Origin: Candidatus Hydrogenedentota bacterium
GTDB taxonomy: Bacteria > Hydrogenedentota > Hydrogenedentia > Hydrogenedentales > SLHB01
Length of the DNA stretch: 5,134 nt
Assembly: GCA_029262095.1 (NCBI GenBank)
Contig: JAJDAB010000683.1
Span: 1-5,134, forward strand
Reading direction: 5' to 3'
Both the position numbers and the translations under genes were made by a program. Each line of letters opens with the position of its first letter. The stretch's first letter is position 1. Below, piece after piece: positions 1-5,134 of the stretch. The notes under the pieces were generated by a model. The model saw nothing but the letters and a program-made list of their open reading frames with translations. It did no database searches and was not told the DNA's origin.

Positions 1-300
1 GTGCAGTGAGACGCCGTCGTCTTTTAATTGGCTTACGGCGCGATTGCACGCATCCTGCCGATCGAAATACAAGGCGTCCAGCGCGTCGCCCGAGAAATTC
101 AACAACGCAACAGGTCGACGCTCAATCTCATGCAAATCGAACTGAGCATCGCGTGCAACGAAACAGACGGGTCGCTCACCGGTCACAACAATCCGCAGCG
201 GCCCCGAATCTGTCGTCGCCCACAGAACGAGTTCCACGCCGCCCGGCCGATCGCGCCATTGTCGGCTTATCAAAAACCCATCAATCTGTACCGTGTTCAT
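1..300 (-). CDS. polB: DNA polymerase II (family B), N-terminal fragment
   Basis: This is an open reading frame of 100 codons on the minus strand, without a stop, that starts with ATG at 300-298 and leaves the window at base 1. The first 50 residues (GFLISRQWRDRPGG near residues 8-21, LWATTDSGPLRI near 26-37, RPVCFVARDA near 43-52) line up well with the start of E. coli DNA polymerase II as I recall it (GFILTRHWRDTPQG, FWLATDNGPLQV, ESVAFIPADQ). A later LDALYFDRQDACNRAVSQLKDDGV stretch parallels the VYGLYCRAHRQLMNYEKRLREGGV region. This is the N-terminal domain only. The 3'-5' exonuclease and palm motifs would lie beyond the left edge, so activity cannot be judged. In E. coli the enzyme is an SOS-induced repair and translesion polymerase. 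A TGAGGG (minus strand, bases 310-305) four bases before the ATG is a plausible weak ribosome binding site. The gene is divergent from leuS. I saw no convincing LexA box. Confidence 0.82.
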   Translation of the reverse strand, partial: MNTVQIDGFLISRQWRDRPGGVELVLWATTDSGPLRIVVTGERPVCFVARDAQFDLHEIERRPVALLNFSGDALDALYFDRQDACNRAVSQLKDDGVSLH

Positions 301-304
301 CGTA

Positions 305-317
305 CCCTCACCCCAAC
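305..317. repeat. Inverted partner of the REP-like tail, over the polB ribosome-binding region
   Basis: CCCTCACCCCAAC here matches the reverse complement of GTTAGGGTGAGGG at 411-423 in 12 of 13 positions. The two copies are inverted and about 93 bases apart. This copy covers the TGAGGG that serves as the putative Shine-Dalgarno of polB on the minus strand. It lacks the adjacent CCCTCTCC palindrome, so it may be a half element or a chance match between GC-rich strings. Confidence 0.3.
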
Positions 318-390
318 AATACGATACCAGGTTGAGAATCCCGTGGGAGTGCGCATTCTTTCTAGGAGACTCAGGGATTGCGTTAGAAGT

Positions 391-425
391 TCCCTCTCCA
401 AGGGGAGAGGGTTAGGGTGAGGGGG
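391..425. repeat. REP-like palindromic element
   Basis: CCCTCTCC (392-399) and GGAGAGGG (404-411) form a perfect 8-bp stem around an AAGG loop. The element continues as TTAGGGTGAGGGGG up to base 425. Strings of the form CCCTCACCCTAACCCTCTCC next to an inverted copy are, from general experience, common as dispersed intergenic repeats in many environmental and proteobacterial genomes. Only one full copy is in this window, so its dispersed nature is inferred. It lies between the divergent polB and leuS genes and does not end in a T-run, so it does not look like a classical terminator. Its effect on either gene is unknown. Confidence 0.5.
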
Positions 426-506
426 CGGTTGAACCTGTGAACGAAATGTCGCCTGTATCCGCGATGCGCAATTTCGCAACAAATGAAGCCCGGTCAATCC
501 CTATGC

Positions 507-512
507 TATATT
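507..512 (+). promoter_or_regulatory. Possible -10 element for leuS
   Basis: TATATT matches the sigma-70 -10 consensus at 5 of 6 positions and lies 65 bases before the chosen leuS start. No good -35 hexamer is visible 16-18 bases upstream, so this is weak evidence. If it is real, transcription would begin near 519. That would exclude the upstream in-frame starts at 437, 446, 464 and 503 and support translation from 578 or 587. Confidence 0.25.
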
Positions 513-577
513 CACCGGTTTCAATACCCGTACAAAACGGACCAAAATTCGCTTCTAACACCTTGGATTCCAACACC

Positions 578-3109
578 ATGCCCACCATGACGACCTATGA
601 CCACCAGACTGTCGAAGCCAAATGGCAACAATTCTGGTTGGAAAATAAGACTTTCAAGGCGGAGATCGACCACGCCAAACCGAAGTATTACGTCCTCGAC
701 ATGTTCCCCTACCCCAGTGGCGACGGACTCCACGTCGGCCATCCGGAAGGGTATACCGCGACCGATATCATATCGCGCTACAAGCGCATGAAAGGCTTCA
801 ACGTCCTGCACCCAATGGGTTGGGACGCGTTTGGCTTGCCCGCAGAGCGCCACGCCATGCGCACGGGCGAACACCCCGCCGTTATCACGAACAAGAACTG
901 CGCGACGTTCAAAGAACAAATCCAACGCTTAGGTTTGTCCTATGACTGGGACCGGGAAATTAACACGACCGATCCCAAGTACTACAAGTGGACCCAATGG
1001 ATTTTTCAGGTCTTGTTCGATCGCGGCCTGGCTTATCAGACCGAAGCGCCTGTGAACTGGTGTCCTGCGCTGGGAACCGTGCTGGCGAATGAAGAGGTCA
1101 AAGACGGCAAATACGTCGAGACCGGTGACCCGGTCGAGAAACGGTTGATGAAGCAGTGGATGCTGAAGATCACTGCCTACGCCGAGCGTCTGTTAGCGGA
1201 CCTCGACGACCTCGACTGGCCCGAAGGCATCAAAGCCATGCAACGCGAATGGATCGGCCGCAGCGAAGGTGCGGACATCGTGTTCTCGATCGCTGGTTCG
1301 GGCGAACAGTTCACCGTGTTTTCGACCAGGCCGGACACGCTGTTCGGCGCGACATTTTGCGTATTGGCCCCAGAGCATTCGTTAGTCGCAGGAATCACGA
1401 CGGACGACCAACGCGCTGAGGTCGAGGCTTACATCGACGCCGCGTCTAAACGTAGCGCGCAAGACCGTATGAAAGAGGACCGGGATAAAAGCGGCGTATT
1501 CACGGGCGCATTCGCCGTCAATCCCGCGAACGGAAAAGAGATTCCGATCTGGATCGCCGACTACGTCTTGGCGGATTACGGATACGGCGCGATTATGGCC
1601 GTGCCTGGTCAAGATGAACGCGACTGGGATTTCGCGGAAAAATTCGACCTCGACATTATTCGCACGGTACAGCCGCCCAAGGATTTTGACGGCAAGGCCT
1701 ACACGGGTGAAGGCCCGGCGACGAACTCTGACTTTTTGGACGGCTTGAGAATCGCCGACGCCAAGCAAAAGATGACGGAGTGGCTGGAATCCAAGGGCGC
1801 GGGCAAAGGCACGGTCAACTACAAACTACGCGACTGGTTGTTCTCCCGTCAGCGCTATTGGGGCGAACCGTTTCCGTTGATTGAATTGGAAGACGGCACG
1901 ACCCGCGCGGTACCCATCACCGATTTACCCGTCATGTTGCCCGAGTTGGACGAATACAAACCCACTGACGATGGCCAACCGCCGTTGGCGCGAGCAACGG
2001 ATTGGGTAGCGACGAAAGACGCCGAGTCCGGCCAGCCCGCAAGACGTGAGACCAACACGATGCCGCAATGGGCGGGTTCATGCTGGTATTTCCTGCGCTA
2101 CGTCGACCCGACAAATGACAACGCAGCATGGTCCGAAGAAGCGGAAAAATATTGGATGCCGGTCGACCTCTACATCGGTGGCGCGGAACACGCCGTATTG
2201 CATTTACTGTACGCACGCTTCTGGCACAAAGTCCTGTTTGACGCGGGACACGTCTCGACGAAAGAACCATTTCAGAAATTATTCAATCAGGGCATGATTC
2301 TGGCGAATTCGTATAAAGATGATAAGGGCAAATATCACTACCCCGATCAAGTCGAACAGAATGACGGCGATTGGCATGTGAAAGATGGCGGCGCAAACGT
2401 CTCGACGCAAGTCGAAAAGATGAGCAAATCCCGCTACAACGTCATTAATCCCGATGATGTTGTCCGCGATCACGGTGCCGATTCCTTGCGTTTATACGAA
2501 ATGTTCATGGGTCCGCTGGACCGCGACAAGCCGTGGACCGAAGAGGGCGTGCAGGGTGTTCATCGTTTCTTGAAACGCGCGTGGGTATTGTTTGTGGACT
2601 ACAACGGCGCTTTGAATTCAAAGATCGTTGACAGTGGGGGAGACGCCGCGGTCGAGAAGGCGTTGCACGCGACGATCAAAGCCGTCGGCCACGACATCGA
2701 AAACCTGATGTTCAACACCGCCATCGCACGGTTGATGGAATTCGTGAATCTCGCGATGAAGGGGGAGTCTATGAACCGCGAGTGGATGGAGCGATTCGTC
2801 CTGGTGTTGGCGCCGTTCGCGCCGCACATCGGCGAAGAACTGTGGGTGAAGCTGGGCCACGGCCCGACGCTGGCCTACGTGCCTTGGCCGAGCTACGACG
2901 AATCCATGCTGACGGAAGACACCATCGAAATCCCCGTTCAAGTCAACGGCAAGATTCGAGCCCGCTTACAACTCGCAACTGACACGGACAAGGACGCCGT
3001 GCTCGCCGCGGCGAAGTCGGAAAAAGCGATTCAAGCCCATCTCGAAGGCAAGAACCTCGTCAAAGCGATCTACGTGCCGGGTCGCATGGTCAATCTCGTG
3101 ATCAAGTGA
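578..3109 (+). CDS. leuS: Leucyl-tRNA synthetase
   Basis: This cytoplasmic class Ia enzyme joins leucine to tRNA-Leu using ATP. The protein is 843 residues from this start, close to the usual bacterial length of about 860. Visible landmarks: YDHQTVEAKWQQFW at the N-terminus; the HIGH signature as HVGH (52-55) in YPSGDGLHVGHPEGY; the CP1 editing domain with threonine-rich FSTRPDT (248-254) and MAVPGQDERDW, whose Asp346 corresponds to the editing Asp345 of E. coli; RDWLFSRQRYWGEP (418-431); QWAGSCWYFLRY (497-508); KMSKS (614-618); a helical anticodon-binding domain (about 640-780); and the C-terminal VQVNGKIRARL (787-797). The zinc-knuckle cysteines seen after NWCP in some bacteria are absent. 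The frame stays open back to a GTG at 437, but those 47 extra residues resemble nothing in the family, so I chose ATG 578. ATG 587 (MTTYDHQ) is equally possible. No Shine-Dalgarno precedes either start. Confidence 0.97.
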   Translation: MPTMTTYDHQTVEAKWQQFWLENKTFKAEIDHAKPKYYVLDMFPYPSGDGLHVGHPEGYTATDIISRYKRMKGFNVLHPMGWDAFGLPAERHAMRTGEHPAVITNKNCATFKEQIQRLGLSYDWDREINTTDPKYYKWTQWIFQVLFDRGLAYQTEAPVNWCPALGTVLANEEVKDGKYVETGDPVEKRLMKQWMLKITAYAERLLADLDDLDWPEGIKAMQREWIGRSEGADIVFSIAGSGEQFTVFSTRPDTLFGATFCVLAPEHSLVAGITTDDQRAEVEAYIDAASKRSAQDRMKEDRDKSGVFTGAFAVNPANGKEIPIWIADYVLADYGYGAIMAVPGQDERDWDFAEKFDLDIIRTVQPPKDFDGKAYTGEGPATNSDFLDGLRIADAKQKMTEWLESKGAGKGTVNYKLRDWLFSRQRYWGEPFPLIELEDGTTRAVPITDLPVMLPELDEYKPTDDGQPPLARATDWVATKDAESGQPARRETNTMPQWAGSCWYFLRYVDPTNDNAAWSEEAEKYWMPVDLYIGGAEHAVLHLLYARFWHKVLFDAGHVSTKEPFQKLFNQGMILANSYKDDKGKYHYPDQVEQNDGDWHVKDGGANVSTQVEKMSKSRYNVINPDDVVRDHGADSLRLYEMFMGPLDRDKPWTEEGVQGVHRFLKRAWVLFVDYNGALNSKIVDSGGDAAVEKALHATIKAVGHDIENLMFNTAIARLMEFVNLAMKGESMNREWMERFVLVLAPFAPHIGEELWVKLGHGPTLAYVPWPSYDESMLTEDTIEIPVQVNGKIRARLQLATDTDKDAVLAAAKSEKAIQAHLEGKNLVKAIYVPGRMVNLVIK

Positions 3110-3119
3110 CACAGCGGCT

Positions 3120-3149
3120 TTGACTCGTTCCCGAATCCTGTGATATCTT
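3120..3149 (+). promoter_or_regulatory. Promoter of the tRNA-Asp gene
   Basis: TTGACT (3120-3125, 5 of 6 to the -35 consensus) is followed after 18 bases by TATCTT (3144-3149, 4 of 6). A TG at 3141-3142 gives an extended -10 (TGATATCTT). The predicted transcription start is near 3156, leaving a leader of about 16 bases before the tRNA. The site lies just after the leuS stop at 3109, so the tRNA probably does not depend on leuS transcription, although read-through is possible because no terminator separates them. Confidence 0.55.
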
Positions 3150-3171
3150 TTCCCGCTGTTCCACACTGTGC

Positions 3172-3248
<77 letters not shown>

Positions 3249-3274
3249 TTTAAATAACGGTATCTTTATACTTT

Positions 3275-3302
3275 AGCCCGATCCGATTGGATCGGGCTTT
3301 TT
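3275..3302 (+). terminator. Rho-independent terminator after tRNA-Asp
   Basis: AGCCCGATCC (3275-3284) pairs perfectly with GGATCGGGCT (3289-3298) around a GATT loop, giving a 10-bp GC-rich stem that runs into five T bases (3298-3302). It lies 27 bases after the CCA end and closes the tRNA unit. It also separates the leuS/tRNA region from the downstream envelope genes. The opposite strand has no comparable T-run, so it acts on the plus strand only. Confidence 0.87.
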
Positions 3303-3535
3303 CAGTCGGGTTGAAATTTCTGGGTCTGAGTGTGATCGTTCCACGTGGGCATTGCATCTATCACGACAGCGACTTCATCCACTATCGCCAGGAGCGGAAA
3401 AGTTGATCACCAAGCACACACACGATCAATGGCATGCTTTTGTAGCATCATCAGTTTAAAACTCAAGGATTGCTACGCTACACAAGTTTCTAGTCGTATG
3501 TTGAGGACATTGAACGAGTCTAAAGGAGTCGAAGA
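3303..3535. other. Intergenic region with small palindromes, upstream of the lipoprotein gene
   Basis: I see no convincing gene here; a GTG-started 64-codon frame at 3345-3539 has no family-like features. The stretch holds several short inverted repeats: TTGATC (3403-3408) with GATCAA (3424-3429), ATGCT (3434-3438) with AGCAT (3444-3448), and AGTTT (3453-3457) with AAACT (3459-3463). TGTAGC at 3441-3446 is also complementary to GCTACA just before 3483. A promoter for the lipoprotein gene should lie here, but no hexamer pair with good spacing stands out. The palindromes could be operator sites or mRNA leader structure; that is speculation. Confidence 0.4.
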
Positions 3536-3916
3536 ATGACAAGATGCATTGCTCTATTCACACCGCTGGTCATTTCGATAATCTTGATGTCGGGCTGTCC
3601 CGTTCCTGCGGAAGTACCCAGTGTCCTGGTTGGTGCATGGACGTACACAGAAGGAGGAGGTTCGTTGCCTATCGGTATCAATCTCTTAGCTGATGGAACA
3701 GTGACGCAGTTCCAAATCGATAACGGCCCTGCGCTACCGAGTCCGCTAACCTGGGAAGTAGATGGAACCGAGTTTACAATGAGAGCTGGTCCGAACGGTG
3801 CGCGAATTATCTATGGGGGGCGCGTCACATCCGATACCTCAATATCCGGCGCGCGAGTTGTCTGGGAGGGACTTGGCACGGGAAGTGCGAACACATGGAC
3901 TGCGGTCAAGATGTGA
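3536..3916 (+). CDS. Small predicted lipoprotein, possibly calycin/lipocalin-like
   Basis: The product is 126 residues. The N-terminus is a lipoprotein signal: Arg3, a hydrophobic stretch from about 5 to 18, then LMSGC with Cys21 as the lipidation site (Met at -3 is tolerated but not ideal). The mature chain of 106 residues is glycine- and beta-rich: VGAWTYTEGG (32-41), LLADGTVTQFQIDNG (50-64), LTWEVDGTEFTM (71-82), then RIIYGGRVTSD and ARVVWEGLG up to WTAVKM at the C-terminus. A GxW near the first strand followed by short regular strands recalls calycin/lipocalin-like barrels, but this is fold-pattern inference and no family is recognised. AAAGGAG (3522-3528), seven bases before the ATG, is a strong ribosome binding site and fixes the start. 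It probably sits on the membrane surface. Its substrate or partner is unknown. Confidence 0.85.
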   Translation: MTRCIALFTPLVISIILMSGCPVPAEVPSVLVGAWTYTEGGGSLPIGINLLADGTVTQFQIDNGPALPSPLTWEVDGTEFTMRAGPNGARIIYGGRVTSDTSISGARVVWEGLGTGSANTWTAVKM

Positions 3917-3979
3917 TGCGCGACTCATATGATCCGAAGAGCGAATCGTCAGCGCCTGACCCATCAGTTTGTTTTGGTT

Positions 3980-3987
3980 GAGGAGGT
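3980..3987 (+). promoter_or_regulatory. Strong Shine-Dalgarno of the 42-residue membrane protein
   Basis: GAGGAGGT is a near-complete match to the 16S anti-Shine-Dalgarno complement and ends three bases before ATG 3991. The spacing is slightly short. It is the main support that the very small downstream frame is translated, and it may also serve the overlapping secreted-protein gene through coupling. Confidence 0.7.
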
Positions 3988-3990
3988 TCA

Positions 3991-4119
3991 ATGGCTAGTT
4001 TCTGGGAAGAATACGGCAGAAATTTCGCGTTTGGAGTTTTGTTCACGGTAGGAATCGTTTTTGCCGTGGCGATAGTAGAGCTAGTCTTTGGGATGAAGAA
4101 AACGAGCCACAAAAAGTAA
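3991..4119 (+). CDS. Small single-pass membrane protein (42 residues), unknown function
   Basis: The ATG lies just after a strong GAGGAGGT. The product begins MASFWEEYGRN, has one hydrophobic segment from about residue 12 to 34 (rich in Phe, Val, Ile, Ala and Gly, with a single Glu at position 30), and ends in a basic tail GMKKTSHKK. The positive-inside rule suggests the C-terminus faces the cytoplasm and the N-terminus the periplasm. Its TAA shares its last base with the ATG of the next gene (TAATG), so the two are almost certainly cotranslated. The lipoprotein gene ends 74 bases upstream in the same direction, and no clear terminator separates them. A buried or interfacial Glu30 in the membrane segment could be a contact point. 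I do not recognise a family. It could be a helper or anchor for the secreted protein, but that rests only on context. Confidence 0.75.
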   Translation: MASFWEEYGRNFAFGVLFTVGIVFAVAIVELVFGMKKTSHKK

Positions 4120-5134
4120 TGGCTCCGTACTCTTGGACAAGAGGAATACTCGCCGCTGTCCTTTGCACCTCCGTACTAGCGAGTGCCGATGGAACACCTT
4201 TTTTCCAGGCACTTCTGCAGGACGAGAAAGCCTGCAACCTTAATCGAGCATTCGCCGGGTTGTGGTTGGGTGAAGATCTGGCGATCGCGAACGCGCGCTT
4301 GGGCGAAGCATTCGGCGAAGCGATGGGAGAGGAGACAACGCTCACCCCGGAGAGCGCCGACGCCCAGTTCAAATGGCAAATGCGCACGTGGACGCGTATC
4401 TACTATCTATTCGGTCGAGACGACGCACTATTTCAAGGACGACTGACATCGGAAAACCGAGAGCGAATCGAGTCCCTCTTCTGGCACTACAGCGTTGCGA
4501 AGAGTTCTCTCGATCGTGCGCGACTCGACTACGTGTGGTTCATCCAAGGCAGTGAAAACCACGACATGATGGACTTGGGCAATGCGTTTCTAGCACTTCA
4601 AGTCATTGCGTCGAACCCAGCGTACTCGAATCGTGCGCTGCCGGATGGCGGCCTGCCGAGCGAGCATGTCGCGGCTTGGTCCAAGTACTTTAAACGCTAT
4701 TGCTACGAGCGCATGCGCAACGGACTCTTCATCGAAGTTGCCTCGCCTACGTATGGAAAGTACTTGATCCCGGAGCTGGTCAATATCACCGACTTCTCAG
4801 ACGACACCGATCTCCGTACGGTCGCTACAAATCTCCTCCATCTCACCTGGGCGGATTGGGCGATAGAACAAATCAATGGTGTGCGCGGCGGGGCGAAAGC
4901 GCGCTGTTATCAGGGCGATTATTCGCGCGAAGGCCACGCGGATTCCTGGTGGCAAATGGGCCAATATCTCCTCACTAAAGAAGATTGGACACGCACCAAC
5001 ATTTCCCGCCACCCGATACAAGGCTTCATTCTCTGTTTGGCCTCCAGTTCCTACAAACTACCCGCCGTCACACGCAAGCTGGCGTTATCAACGGAAGCGC
5101 GCGGTGAATACGCGTACGTTTCGCGGCGTCCGGG
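4119..5134 (+). CDS. Secreted protein of unknown function with GSENH and GVRGG motifs, 5' part; possible (alpha/alpha)-toroid glycan-active enzyme
   Basis: The frame is open for 338 codons from ATG 4119 to the right edge, so the C-terminus is missing. A Sec signal peptide is clear: Arg8, the hydrophobic core ILAAVLCTSVLA (10-21), and a likely cut after Ala23 in ASA-D. The mature part is helix-rich with many aromatic residues. Striking motifs are VWFIQGSENHDMMDLGNAF (139-157), YERMRNGLFIEVASPTYGKY (196-215), a WADWAIEQINGVRGGAKAR stretch (244-262), and REGHADSWWQMGQYLL (270-285). A G-[ST]-E-N-H element followed by helices is something I associate with (alpha/alpha)-toroid proteins such as polysaccharide lyases and heparinase-like enzymes, and with uncharacterised planctomycete and Bacteroidota proteins. 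The catalytic role is inference. No Shine-Dalgarno precedes the ATG, which overlaps the TAA of the small membrane gene, so translation probably depends on coupling. Confidence 0.9.
   Translation, partial: MAPYSWTRGILAAVLCTSVLASADGTPFFQALLQDEKACNLNRAFAGLWLGEDLAIANARLGEAFGEAMGEETTLTPESADAQFKWQMRTWTRIYYLFGRDDALFQGRLTSENRERIESLFWHYSVAKSSLDRARLDYVWFIQGSENHDMMDLGNAFLALQVIASNPAYSNRALPDGGLPSEHVAAWSKYFKRYCYERMRNGLFIEVASPTYGKYLIPELVNITDFSDDTDLRTVATNLLHLTWADWAIEQINGVRGGAKARCYQGDYSREGHADSWWQMGQYLLTKEDWTRTNISRHPIQGFILCLASSSYKLPAVTRKLALSTEARGEYAYVSRRP

Noticed and set aside
28..420. 130-codon plus-strand frame at the left end
   Set aside because: It is the antisense shadow of the polB fragment and runs through the REP-like element. 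The minus-strand frame has clear family similarity.
431..442. GAACCTGTGAAC as a LexA-type operator for polB
   Set aside because: It is a direct repeat of GAAC, not the inverted GAAC-N4-GTTC form, so it does not fit a LexA box. No CTG-N10-CAG box was seen at the polB start either.
437..577. 47-codon N-terminal extension of leuS from GTG 437
   Set aside because: No LeuRS N-terminus looks like it, it abuts a repeat element, it has no ribosome binding site, and a -10-like hexamer lies inside it.
3345..3539. 64-codon GTG-started frame whose stop overlaps the lipoprotein ATG
   Set aside because: No ribosome binding site, low-complexity Ser/Thr-rich start, no recognisable features, and the overlap is explained by chance.
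3948..3960. Hairpin GTCAG-CGC-CTGAC between the lipoprotein and the small membrane protein as a terminator
   Set aside because: The stem is only 5 bp and no T-run follows directly.
4164..4166. Cys16 of the secreted protein as a lipidation site
   Set aside because: The residues before it (AAVL) do not form a lipobox, and an ordinary ASA-D signal peptidase I site follows.
4183..4446. 87-codon plus-strand frame inside the secreted-protein gene
   Set aside because: It is Arg-rich and out of frame with the long open frame that has a signal peptide and motif-like blocks; it is a shadow.

Overview
The window holds one end of a housekeeping region and the start of an accessory region. From left to right it contains: the first 100 codons of a family B DNA polymerase (DNA polymerase II, polB) on the minus strand, running off the left edge; a 277-bp divergent intergenic region with a GC-rich REP-like palindrome; a complete leucyl-tRNA synthetase gene (leuS); a tRNA-Asp(GTC) gene with its own apparent promoter and a strong rho-independent terminator; a non-coding stretch with several small palindromes; a short lipoprotein gene; a 42-residue single-pass membrane protein gene; and, overlapping that gene by one base, the first 338 codons of a secreted protein that runs off the right edge.

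The polymerase and leuS starts face away from each other, so their expression signals must lie in the 301-577 interval. leuS and the tRNA-Asp gene are co-oriented, but the tRNA looks like a separate transcription unit: a TTGACT / extended -10 promoter sits just after the leuS stop, and a GC-rich hairpin with a T-run follows the CCA end. Everything after that terminator lies on the plus strand and appears to be envelope-related. The small membrane protein and the secreted protein are arranged for translational coupling (TAATG), and the secreted protein has no ribosome binding site of its own.

Organism: a Gram-negative-type bacterium is likely. Lipobox and Sec signal peptides are present, the genes are moderately GC-rich, and the tRNA encodes its CCA. 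The LeuRS wording (CPALGTVLANEEV with no zinc-knuckle cysteines, VPGQDERDWDF) and the GSENH-type secreted protein fit a planctomycete or another environmental lineage. This is recalled family resemblance, not a database result, and the phylum is uncertain.

The best candidates for something undescribed are the 42-residue membrane protein coupled to the GSENH/GVRGG secreted protein, and the REP-like palindrome with its inverted partner over the polB ribosome-binding region. No CRISPR array, insertion sequence or transposase was seen.
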